Assembly (NCBI GenBank): GCA_902581775.1
Contig: CACHPJ010000001.1
Location: forward strand, 1-64,000
Reading direction: 5' to 3'
Length of the DNA stretch: 64,000 nucleotides
Source of the DNA: an uncultured Pelagibacteraceae bacterium
GTDB lineage: Bacteria > Pseudomonadota > Alphaproteobacteria > Pelagibacterales > Pelagibacteraceae
Shown in pieces: positions 1-7,746 of the stretch. The first letter of the stretch is position 1, and each line of letters opens with the position of its first letter. Under the pieces are notes generated by a model. The model was not told the origin of the DNA, did no database searches, and saw only the letters and a program-made list of their open reading frames with translations. A program made the translations under genes and the position numbers.

Positions 1-1037
1 CTGGGATGATCTCCACGGTAGGGGATTACGTCAACAAATTTGAAAATGAAATTAAAAATATTACCAAATCTAAATATGTAATTTCGGTTAGTAATGGAAC
101 AATCGGACTTTTTATTTCTTTGAAAGTAACGGGCGTAAAATCAGATGATGAAGTTTTAATACCAGCTGTCTCCTTCGTAGCTACCGCAAACGCTGTGGCT
201 CATTGTAATGCTACTCCCCACTTTGTAGATATTGGAGAAACTGATCTTGGAATTGACCCAATTAGATTGGACGAGTATTTAAAAAGAAATACTTACATAA
301 AAAAAAACAATTGTTTCAATAAAAAAACAAAAAAACCTATCAAAGCTATAATACCTGTTCATGTTTTTGGTCATCCTTGTAACATAAATATGATTATGAA
401 AGTTTGTAAAAAATATAAAATTCGAGTGATCGAAGATGCTGCTGAAGGTATTGGTAGCTATTCACAAAATAAACATGTGGGAACTTTTGGCGATGTGGGA
501 GTATTTAGTTTTAATGGAAATAAAATTGTCACAACTGGTGGAGGAGGAGCAATCGTTACAAATAATGTCTCTATTTATAAAAAAATTAAACATCTTTGCA
601 CAACCGCAAAAATTAATCATCCATGGAGGTATTTACATAATGAAATTGGTTACAATTTTAGACTTCCTGCTCTTAACGCGGCGCTGGGTTATTCTCAATT
701 ACTTAAAATTAATAAATTAAGACAGAAAAAATTCAAACTGTATAAAATTTATAAAAAACTTTTTGCTAAGACAAAAGAAATAGAAATATTAGGATCTCCA
801 AAAAATTGTAAAAGTAACTTTTGGTTACAAACTATTGTTTTGTCTAAGAAAGCCGCGAGTTTAAAAACAAAAATTATTAGGGATTGTCACTCTTCAGGTT
901 TAAAGGTGAGACCTCTTTGGGATCTGATTTCATCTTTTAAAATGTATAGAAAGTGTCCAAAAATGAACTTAAGAAATTCAAAATTAGCATATACTAGAAT
1001 TATAAATTTACCAAGTAGTAGTAATATTTTAAAATGA
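1..1037 (+). CDS. legC: LegC-type DegT/DnrJ/EryC1/StrS aminotransferase, 5' end cut by window
   Basis: PLP-dependent sugar aminotransferase of the DegT/DnrJ/EryC1/StrS family. In the legionaminate pathway it transfers an amino group to C4 of a 4-keto-6-deoxy nucleotide sugar. The first in-window ATG is at 6, but the reading frame is open to base 1 and the text GMISTVGDYVNKFE matches an internal segment of LegC (TGWVSSVG...), so the true start lies upstream. Visible are the VIEDAAEGIG segment (about 141-150 from that ATG) and FSFNGNK with the likely Schiff-base Lys173. Its stop overlaps the next start in ATGA. The downstream neuD/legI/legG/ptmE genes favour LegC over a general sugar aminotransferase. 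Confidence 0.8.
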   Translation, partial: GMISTVGDYVNKFENEIKNITKSKYVISVSNGTIGLFISLKVTGVKSDDEVLIPAVSFVATANAVAHCNATPHFVDIGETDLGIDPIRLDEYLKRNTYIKKNNCFNKKTKKPIKAIIPVHVFGHPCNINMIMKVCKKYKIRVIEDAAEGIGSYSQNKHVGTFGDVGVFSFNGNKIVTTGGGGAIVTNNVSIYKKIKHLCTTAKINHPWRYLHNEIGYNFRLPALNAALGYSQLLKINKLRQKKFKLYKIYKKLFAKTKEIEILGSPKNCKSNFWLQTIVLSKKAASLKTKIIRDCHSSGLKVRPLWDLISSFKMYRKCPKMNLRNSKLAYTRIINLPSSSNILK

Positions 1038-1642
1038 AAAATAAAACAAAAATAATTTTATTCGGCGCTGGTGGTCATGCGGTCTCTGCTATAGATGTTA
1101 TAGAAAAAACAAAAAAATTTAAAATATTGTTCGTTTTGGATAAATTTGATGGAAAAATTGGAAAATATAAAGTTTTCAGACAAAAAAAGCAGCTTAAGTT
1201 TTATAAAAAATATACAAATAAGGCTTTTATATCGATAGGGCAAATAAAAAACCCAAATATAAGACGAAAACTCCACGAAAATTTATTAAAAGAAAAGTTT
1301 ATTTTACCCTCTATTGTCTCACCTTATGCTTACGTAGCCGACTCAACAAAGATTGGTGCAGGTACGATTGTTATGCATCATGCAATTTTAAATGCTAAGA
1401 GCGAAGTTGGTCAAAACTGTATTATTAATACAAGAGCACTAATAGAGCACAGTGTTAAAATTGAAAACAACTGTCACTTATCAACTGGCTGTATAGTAAA
1501 CGGTGATAGTCATATTAAAAATGGAACTTTTCTTGGAAGTGGCTCAATTATAATACAAGGTTTAAAAATAGGTAAAGACGTTATTATAGGAGCCGGTAAA
1601 ATTATAAAGAAAAATGTATCTAACAAAAAAGTTTTTAAATAA
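1034..1642 (+). CDS. neuD: NeuD/PglD-family sugar O/N-acyltransferase (probable LegH role)
   Basis: A 202-residue acetyltransferase with an N-terminal nucleotide-binding-like domain (GAGGHA at 11-16) and a C-terminal left-handed beta-helix made of hexapeptide repeats (about 85-195, with runs such as IGAGTIV and IGKDVIIGAG). Family members acetylate bacillosamine, legionaminate precursors or sialic acid. Between legC and legI the likely job is N-acetylation of the 4-amino sugar (LegH step). The start overlaps the legC stop by 4 bp, and the stop is followed directly by the next ATG, so translation is probably coupled. The family is clear; the exact substrate is inferred from neighbours. Confidence 0.8.
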   Translation: MKNKTKIILFGAGGHAVSAIDVIEKTKKFKILFVLDKFDGKIGKYKVFRQKKQLKFYKKYTNKAFISIGQIKNPNIRRKLHENLLKEKFILPSIVSPYAYVADSTKIGAGTIVMHHAILNAKSEVGQNCIINTRALIEHSVKIENNCHLSTGCIVNGDSHIKNGTFLGSGSIIIQGLKIGKDVIIGAGKIIKKNVSNKKVFK

Positions 1643-2647
1643 ATGAAGAAAATTATTATTATTGCAGAAGCTGGAGTTAATCATTGTGGTAAAATTTCAA
1701 TAGCAAAAAAAATGGTTGATGCAGCAAAAAAATTGAAAGCTAATTATATAAAATTTCAAACTTTTAATCCTGATTTATTATCAACAAAAAGCGCCAAACT
1801 AGCTGAATACCAAAAAAAAAATACAAAATATACCAATCAATATAAAATGCTTAAAAGATTAGCATTAACTAAAAAAGATACTGAAAAAATATACAATTAT
1901 TGTAAAAGAAAAAAAATTGGTTTTCTCTCTACAGCTTTTGATTTAGAAAGTGCAAAATTTTTATTAAAATTTAAAATGGATTATGCGAAAATTCCATCTG
2001 GGGAAATTACAAATTTTCCATTAATAAATTTTTTATCAAAAAAATATAAAAAAATTATTTTATCGACTGGAATGTCTAATATGGCCGAAATTAATTGGGC
2101 TCTTAATATTTTAAAAAAAAATAAAGTAAAAAAAAATAATATCATTTTATTACATTGTACTTCAGCCTATCCAGCGCCAGTTGGAGAACTTAACTTAAAT
2201 AGTATTCAATTTTTAAAAAAAAAATTAAATTTGAAGGTTGGATATTCTGATCATTCGACAAGCACTTTAACACCAATTATTGCTGCTAGCTTAGGCGCTA
2301 TTTTAATTGAAAAACATTTTACACTAAATAAAAAATTTAAAGGGCCGGATCATAAATCCTCTATTAATACCAATGAGTTTACCGAAGTAATTAATGGAAT
2401 TAAATTTATGAAACATGCTGCAGGAAATGAAATTAAGAAGTGCACAATATCAGAGAATAAAAATAAAAATTTAGTAAGAAAGTCTATTTATGCTTTAAAA
2501 GATATTAAAAAAGGTGAAAAGTTTAGTGAAAAAAATCTAGTAACATTAAGACCCGACAAAGGTATTAGCGCCATGTTTTGGAAAAAAGTTATTGGAAAAA
2601 AAGCTAAGAAAAATTTTAAAAAGTTTACTTTGATTAAATATGTATAA
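1643..2647 (+). CDS. legI: N-acetylneuraminate/N,N'-diacetyllegionaminate synthase
   Basis: A 334-residue NeuB-family synthase that condenses a 2-epimerised hexosamine with phosphoenolpyruvate to make a nonulosonic acid. The N-terminal NeuB TIM barrel shows AEAGVNHCG (8-16), KFQTF (37-41), the LAEYQ segment, STGMSNMAE, VGYSDHS and EKHF. A C-terminal antifreeze-like SAF domain begins near residue 280 (KSIYALKDIKKGEKF). Length and domain order are normal for the family. The neighbours LegC, LegG and PtmE point to legionaminate rather than Neu5Ac. The gene starts directly after the neuD stop and overlaps the next gene by 8 bp. Confidence 0.88.
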   Translation: MKKIIIIAEAGVNHCGKISIAKKMVDAAKKLKANYIKFQTFNPDLLSTKSAKLAEYQKKNTKYTNQYKMLKRLALTKKDTEKIYNYCKRKKIGFLSTAFDLESAKFLLKFKMDYAKIPSGEITNFPLINFLSKKYKKIILSTGMSNMAEINWALNILKKNKVKKNNIILLHCTSAYPAPVGELNLNSIQFLKKKLNLKVGYSDHSTSTLTPIIAASLGAILIEKHFTLNKKFKGPDHKSSINTNEFTEVINGIKFMKHAAGNEIKKCTISENKNKNLVRKSIYALKDIKKGEKFSEKNLVTLRPDKGISAMFWKKVIGKKAKKNFKKFTLIKYV

Positions 2648-3761
2648 CATTGGTATTTTTACTTCCTCTAGATCAGACTATGGAATTTTAAGCAATATTA
2701 TAAAAAAATTAAATGAAAATATAAATGTAAGACTCAAGATTTTTGTAGCAGGTTCTCATCTCTCAAAGGTTTATGGTTACACAGTTAATGAAATAAAAAA
2801 AGATATCAATTCAGAATTAATTTATTGTCCTAACATTATTTTTAATAAACATAAAATTGATATGGCCGCATCATCCAATAAACTAATAAGTATCTTTAAA
2901 AAAAAATTAGATCGGAGTAAAATCAAAACAATTATATTTTTGGGCGATAGATATGAGATTTTACCGGCTGCTTTAATTTGTTTACTTAAAGGTGTAAAGA
3001 TTGTGCACATACATGGTGGGGAAATAACAGAGGGAGCTATTGATAATTATATAAGAAATGCGATGTCTATGATTTCAAACTATCATTTTGTTGCAACACC
3101 TAAATCCAAAAAGAGGCTTTTAAATTTTGGTATAGATAAAAAAAGAGTATTTTTAATTGGTGCTCCGGGTTTAGAGGATATTAACAAATATTTATTCAAC
3201 AGGGAATTTCTTGAAAAAAAATTTAATTTTAAATTTTATAAACAAAATATAATGATCTCTTACCATCCTGAAACTTTAGATTTAGAAAATGTGAACAAAA
3301 ATTTAAATATTTTACTTAGTAGTATTAAAAAATTTAAAAAGGTAAGATTAATATTTTCTGCTCCGGGTGCAGATTTAAAAAGTGATTTTATAAAGAGAAA
3401 AATTAAGGATTTTTCTAATAAAAATAAAAATTCTATTTATTTTGACTCCTTTGGACATAAAGATTATTTGTCTTTTCTAAAAATTTGTAATTTATTAGTT
3501 GGAAACTCATCTTCAGGTATTATTGAAGCTCCTTCATTGAATACATTGTCAATTAATTTAGGAATTAGGCAAAGAGGAAGAGAGAAAGCAAAAAGTGTTA
3601 AGGATTTGAGTTTCAGCAAAAATTTGATTGTTAAAACTATTAAAAAAGTTATTAATGGTAAAGAAACAAGAAAAAAAATTAAAAATCCTTACTATGTTTA
3701 TAAAAATCCAAGTTCAAAATTTGTAAAAATTTTATTAAAAAATCTTAAAAAAAGAAACTAA
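2640..3761 (+). CDS. legG: Hydrolysing NDP-N-acetylhexosamine 2-epimerase (LegG/NeuC)
   Basis: A 373-residue hydrolysing 2-epimerase with the two-lobed WecB/NeuC fold. It releases the nucleotide and inverts C2, giving the six-carbon substrate for LegI. Typical signatures are SRSDYG near 10-15, GDRYE, HIHGGE near 120-126, SYHPET and the C-terminal GNSSSGIIEAPSL segment that binds the nucleotide phosphates. Sequence alone cannot separate NeuC (UDP-GlcNAc) from LegG (GDP-diacetylbacillosamine). The adjacent ptmE, which makes GDP-activated glucosamine, supports LegG. It overlaps legI by 8 bp and lies 9 bp before ptmE. Confidence 0.83.
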   Translation: MYNIGIFTSSRSDYGILSNIIKKLNENINVRLKIFVAGSHLSKVYGYTVNEIKKDINSELIYCPNIIFNKHKIDMAASSNKLISIFKKKLDRSKIKTIIFLGDRYEILPAALICLLKGVKIVHIHGGEITEGAIDNYIRNAMSMISNYHFVATPKSKKRLLNFGIDKKRVFLIGAPGLEDINKYLFNREFLEKKFNFKFYKQNIMISYHPETLDLENVNKNLNILLSSIKKFKKVRLIFSAPGADLKSDFIKRKIKDFSNKNKNSIYFDSFGHKDYLSFLKICNLLVGNSSSGIIEAPSLNTLSINLGIRQRGREKAKSVKDLSFSKNLIVKTIKKVINGKETRKKIKNPYYVYKNPSSKFVKILLKNLKKRN

Positions 3762-3770
3762 TTTTAAAAA

Positions 3771-4805
3771 ATGTTTATTAAAAAGGTAAATTTCAACAAA
3801 ACTGTTATTTCACTGGAATCTTTAATCAGAGATTGTGTAAAAAGTCTTAACCATTCTGGCCTACAAATTGTAATCGTGGTTGATAAGAAAAAAAATTTTT
3901 TAGGTACAATTACAGATGGCGATATAAGGAGAGGTTTTTTAAACGGTCTTAATTTAAAATCATCAATAAAAAAAATTTTAAACTATAAATCTGTTACTGC
4001 CAAACCTAATATAGACACTGATAGGGCTGACAGTATATTGAGAAGATTTGATATTACACACCTACCAATATTAAAAAATAGAAAATTGGTAGGACTTTAT
4101 TATAAGGGTAGTGCAAAATCAAAAACTAATAATATAAATAGTAAAGTTATAATTATGGCTGGTGGTTTTGGTAAGAGGTTAGGTAAACTTACAAAAAAAA
4201 CACCCAAGGCTATGCTTAAATTAAATGGAAAGCCGTTATTAGTTCATATAATAGAAAAATTAAAAAAAGAGGGTTTTAAAGAAATTTATATTTCTATTTA
4301 TTATTTAAAAAAAAAGATTAAAGATTATTTTTCTAATGGAAAGAAATTTGGCGTAAAGATCAATTATATTGAAGAAAATTCTCCAATGGGAACAGTAGGC
4401 TGCCTACGCTTGTTAAAAAAAAGATTAGATAGCAGTTTTTTCCTAGTAAATTGTGATGTAATCACAGGTCTTAATTTTCAGGAAATGCTGATTTATCATC
4501 AAAAAAATAAGTCTGAAGCAACTATGGCAGTTAAAAATTTTGAATTTATTAATCCATATGGTGTGATAGCATCAAAAAATAATAGGTTTCAAAACTTTGA
4601 GGAAAAACCAACCACTTTTTTTAACATAAATGCAGGTATTTATTTATTTAATCCAGCAATAATAAAAATAATCAGAAAATATAAAATAAAATCTGTCCCA
4701 ATTTTATTTAATTATCTTAAGTTAAAAAAAAAGAAAATCTTAACCTATCCAATGTACGAAAGTTGGGAGGATTTTGGTCTAGAGATTAAAAAGCTTAAAC
4801 CATAA
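3771..4805 (+). CDS. ptmE: PtmE-like CBS-domain sugar-1-phosphate guanylyltransferase
   Basis: A 344-residue two-part protein. Residues about 1-118 form a CBS-domain pair (GTITDGDIRRGF, then FDITHLPILKNRKLVGL). Residues about 125-344 form a nucleotidyltransferase, with the NTP-binding loop MAGGFGKRLGKLTKKTPKAM (129-148), NCDVITG as the metal site and FEEKP further on. The architecture matches PtmE of Campylobacter jejuni, the glucosamine-1-phosphate guanylyltransferase that opens the GDP-linked legionaminate route. The CBS pair may sense a nucleotide. It follows legG closely and belongs to the same operon. The exact sugar is inferred. Confidence 0.78.
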   Translation: MFIKKVNFNKTVISLESLIRDCVKSLNHSGLQIVIVVDKKKNFLGTITDGDIRRGFLNGLNLKSSIKKILNYKSVTAKPNIDTDRADSILRRFDITHLPILKNRKLVGLYYKGSAKSKTNNINSKVIIMAGGFGKRLGKLTKKTPKAMLKLNGKPLLVHIIEKLKKEGFKEIYISIYYLKKKIKDYFSNGKKFGVKINYIEENSPMGTVGCLRLLKKRLDSSFFLVNCDVITGLNFQEMLIYHQKNKSEATMAVKNFEFINPYGVIASKNNRFQNFEEKPTTFFNINAGIYLFNPAIIKIIRKYKIKSVPILFNYLKLKKKKILTYPMYESWEDFGLEIKKLKP

Positions 4806-4832
4806 TATGCGGAAAGTTTAATTTTCATAGGA

Positions 4833-5597
4833 ATGAGTAATAAAATAAAATATATTAATTGTGGTGCAGTTATTATTGCAAGACTTAAGTCAAAAAGACT
4901 AAAAAAGAAAGCATTGCTTAAAATTAACGAAAATGAAACTATTATTGAATATATAATTTTAAAGTTAAAAAGATTATTCAAAAACCAAGACATAATTTTA
5001 GCCACTTCTCATAAATCTAGTGATAGAAAATTAATTCTTAAAGCAAAGCAAAAAAATATTGGATTTTATCAAGGTGAAGCCATCGATGTTATCAAAAGAA
5101 TATATTTAGCAGCAAAAAAAAAGAATTTTTTAAATGTATTTGTTTGTACAGCTGATAATCCACTGTTTGATTTATCGTTAGCTCAGAGAATGATAAATCA
5201 CCACATAAATAAGAAAAGTGATTTTACCTGTTATAATGGAGCTCCTATAGGAAGTTACGGCTGGGTTTTGAATGTAAAAAAAATCAAAAAAGTATTAGAG
5301 ACAAAAAAAATAAAAGACACTGAGATTTGGGGTAACCTTTTTTTAAAAAATAAAAAAATAAAATCTTCAGTTCTATTGAGACAAAACAAAAGTAATAGCA
5401 GTATATTATCAAAAATAAGATTGACTGTCGACACTATTGAAGATTTGAAACTAGTCAAGCAGGTTTTAAAAATATCTAAAGTAAAATATCCAAGCTTAAA
5501 AAATGTTGAGAAAATTTTATTAGATAACAAATATTTGATAAAAATTAATTCCAAAATCAAACAACGAAAGGCACCTAGGAATATTTTTGTTTATTAA
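4833..5597 (+). CDS. SpsF/acylneuraminate-type cytidylyltransferase, probable CMP-nonulosonate activation
   Basis: A 254-residue nucleotidyltransferase of the SpsF / cytidylyltransf_3 group. It shows IIARLKSKRLKKKALLKI (14-31) for NTP binding, CTADNPLFD as the metal-binding region and IRLTVDTIEDLKLVKQV near the C terminus, as in SpsF. It ends the legionaminate run, where a CMP-legionaminate synthetase (LegF/PtmB) would be expected, so it probably makes the CMP sugar. It does not carry the usual PARGGSKRIPRKN loop of NeuA/LegF. A purine-rich AGGA precedes the ATG. The family is clear and the substrate is uncertain. Confidence 0.68.
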   Translation: MSNKIKYINCGAVIIARLKSKRLKKKALLKINENETIIEYIILKLKRLFKNQDIILATSHKSSDRKLILKAKQKNIGFYQGEAIDVIKRIYLAAKKKNFLNVFVCTADNPLFDLSLAQRMINHHINKKSDFTCYNGAPIGSYGWVLNVKKIKKVLETKKIKDTEIWGNLFLKNKKIKSSVLLRQNKSNSSILSKIRLTVDTIEDLKLVKQVLKISKVKYPSLKNVEKILLDNKYLIKINSKIKQRKAPRNIFVY

Positions 5598-5614
5598 ATA
5601 AGCAAAAAAATTGC

Positions 5615-5643
5615 TTTACTGTTCAATAAATGAACGGTAATAT
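5615..5643 (+). promoter_or_regulatory. Promoter of the MarR/EPS regulator with palindromic operator in the spacer
   Basis: A -35-like TTTACT (5615-5620) and a -10-like TAATAT (5638-5643) lie 17 bp apart. The spacer is almost filled by the inverted repeat GTTCA-ataaa-TGAAC (5621-5635), extended by outer AC/GT matches. The same element at the same spacing precedes the ABC flippase gene (10658-10686). A repressor bound here would block RNA polymerase, so autoregulation by the downstream MarR protein is the natural reading. The promoter and binding protein are inferred. Confidence 0.6.
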
Positions 5644-5653
5644 ATTAAATATT

Positions 5654-5953
5654 ATGAAAGATGATCAAGACCATTTTAATGTTTTAAGGCAAATACATAA
5701 AAAAAAAGAGTCATCCCAAAGGGAATTAGCCAGTGAACTTGGATTTAGTTTAGGAAAGTTAAATTATGTAATGAAAGCTCTACAAGAGAAAGGATTGATA
5801 AAGATTGAAAACTTTAAAAATAATCCAAAAAAAGTAAATTATTTCTACATTCTTACACCAAAAGGAATAGCTACAAAAACTAAACTTACAATCAATTTCA
5901 TGAAAAGAAAAATAAAGGAGTATGAAGAATTAAAAAAAGAAATTGAAAAATGA
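5654..5953 (+). CDS. MarR-family EPS-associated transcriptional regulator
   Basis: A small winged-helix repressor closely resembling the MarR-type EPS-associated regulator family (TIGR04176). Markers are SSQRELASELGFSLGKLNYVMKALQEKGLI for the recognition helices, then NFKNNPKKVNYFYILTPKGI and a C-terminal KRKIKEYEEL helix. I chose the ATG at 5654 (99 residues). The upstream in-frame ATG at 5630 lies inside the operator palindrome and upstream of the expected transcription start, and family members begin close to this point. The mRNA would then have a leader of only a few bases. The stop overlaps the carbamoyltransferase start by 4 bp. It probably controls the polysaccharide genes on either side. 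Confidence 0.82.
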   Translation: MKDDQDHFNVLRQIHKKKESSQRELASELGFSLGKLNYVMKALQEKGLIKIENFKNNPKKVNYFYILTPKGIATKTKLTINFMKRKIKEYEELKKEIEK

Positions 5954-7746
5954 ATATAATTTCAATTGTAGACAGTCATACATCTAGTGCATCTTTAATT
6001 TGTAACGGTTCAGTAGAAGTTTTAGTTAGTGAGGAGAGATTTACCAGAAAAAAAGGTCAAATCAGTTATCCAAAAAAATCTATTGATTATTGTTTAAAAA
6101 TCCTTGGAAAAAGAAAACTTGATCAAGTTTTAGTTAACGGAAAAATAGCAGCAGACCCCTTTACAATAAGGTTAGCTAGATCAAATACTTTCAGTGTCAG
6201 TGATTGGATTAACGAACAATATGAGTATCAAAAACCAATTTTGATAGAGAAAAAAAAAATTTCGAGTATTAAGAGAAAATATTTTTATAAACTACAAAAA
6301 AAAAAGAAATTTCCTCAAACAAACTATCTAAATATAAATACTGTAAACTGGACTTATGATGGTTCTGATTATGATAGAAATTTATTTCGCTCTATTCAGA
6401 TTAAAACATTAAAAAAACATCTTAAAATAGATGATAATAAAATTAAATTTTCTGAACATCACCCATCTCATTCCGCGTACGCATATTTTGCAAGTCCATT
6501 TAGAAAAAAAAAGGCTTTGGTTTTTACGATGGACGCCGTCGGAGAAAAAATTAATGCAACTATATCTATTGTAAAAAATGATAAAATAAGGGAAGTTTTT
6601 AGAACTGGTAATAGTAACCTAGGCAGATTATGGAAGTACATCACTCTTTTATTGAGCATGAAGCCTGATGAACACGAATATAAAGTTATGGGGCTAGCAC
6701 CTTATGCACATGAGAAGTATTCACGAGAAGTTTTAAATTTATTTAAAAAAAATTTTCAAATTACAAAAGGTCATAACTTTATAAATTCTAGCAAAATAAA
6801 AGATATATACTTCTCGTTTCAAAAAATACTTGAACCTTATAGATTCGATAATATAGCTGGAGGCCTTCAGCTTTATACCGAGGAAATAGTTTCTAATTGG
6901 GTAAAATATGCAATAAAAAAATACAAAATCAGTAGAGTAGTTTTTTCTGGGGGTATTTCTATGAATATAAAGCTAAATAAATGCTTATCTGAAATAAGTT
7001 CTCTAAAGGAACTATATGTTGCTGCTAGTGGCGGTGACGAGTCCTTGGCTCTTGGTAATTATTATAATATTTATGGAAATGGCAAAACAAAGCCACTTAA
7101 TAATATTTACTTGGGCCCTGAATATAATGATGATCAAATTTATTCTGCTATAAAAAAAATGAAAAAAAAAACTTATATTGTTAAAAAAAATTTGCCACTT
7201 AAAAAAATTGCTCAATATTTATCCAGAGGTTATATTGGAGCAAGATTTAGTGGAAAGATGGAATTTGGCGCCAGGGCTTTGGGCAATAGAAGTATTGTAG
7301 CAGACCCTTCAAAAATAGAAGTATTAAAAAAAATTAATACTCAAATAAAAAATAGAGATTTCTGGATGCCTTTTACTCCGTCTGTTTTAGACTTTATGGT
7401 AAATAAATATGTTAAAAATCCTAAAAAGATTTTTTCTCCACATATGACTATAGCGTTTGACACTACCGAAAAGGGTAAAGAACATCTTAAAGCTGCAATT
7501 CATCAATATGATTTAACAGCCCGACCTCAAATGCTTAAAAGAAGCTTTAACCCAAAGTATTATGACTTGATAAAAGAATTCCATAGATTAACAGGAGTTG
7601 GGGCTCTGCTGAACACATCATTTAATCTACATGGTTTTCCAATTGTAATGTCACCGAGTGATGCATTACACGTTTTTAATAATTCAGATTTAGATATGTT
7701 AATTTTTGATAATTATTTTATCTTGAGAAATAAAAAACTAATTTAA
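5950..7746 (+). CDS. NodU/CmcH-family O-carbamoyltransferase
   Basis: A 598-residue carbamoyltransferase that transfers the carbamoyl group of carbamoyl phosphate, via carbamoyl-AMP, to a sugar hydroxyl. The N-terminal Kae1-like half carries the metal site EHHPSHSAY (His170, His171, His174) and the phosphate-binding region with FSGGISMNIKLN. The C-terminal carbamoyltransferase domain has the hallmark GKMEFGARALGNRSI segment and ends in LNTSFNLHGFPIV. Length fits the family. It is coupled to the MarR gene by ATGA and converges with the fusion gene, overlapping it by 9 bp. Role as a decorator of the surface glycan is inferred from context. Confidence 0.85.
   Translation: MNIISIVDSHTSSASLICNGSVEVLVSEERFTRKKGQISYPKKSIDYCLKILGKRKLDQVLVNGKIAADPFTIRLARSNTFSVSDWINEQYEYQKPILIEKKKISSIKRKYFYKLQKKKKFPQTNYLNINTVNWTYDGSDYDRNLFRSIQIKTLKKHLKIDDNKIKFSEHHPSHSAYAYFASPFRKKKALVFTMDAVGEKINATISIVKNDKIREVFRTGNSNLGRLWKYITLLLSMKPDEHEYKVMGLAPYAHEKYSREVLNLFKKNFQITKGHNFINSSKIKDIYFSFQKILEPYRFDNIAGGLQLYTEEIVSNWVKYAIKKYKISRVVFSGGISMNIKLNKCLSEISSLKELYVAASGGDESLALGNYYNIYGNGKTKPLNNIYLGPEYNDDQIYSAIKKMKKKTYIVKKNLPLKKIAQYLSRGYIGARFSGKMEFGARALGNRSIVADPSKIEVLKKINTQIKNRDFWMPFTPSVLDFMVNKYVKNPKKIFSPHMTIAFDTTEKGKEHLKAAIHQYDLTARPQMLKRSFNPKYYDLIKEFHRLTGVGALLNTSFNLHGFPIVMSPSDALHVFNNSDLDMLIFDNYFILRNKKLI

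Noticed and set aside
5630-5653. Upstream ATG of the MarR gene
   Set aside because: It lies inside the operator palindrome and before the expected transcription start; the family N terminus fits the ATG at 5654.
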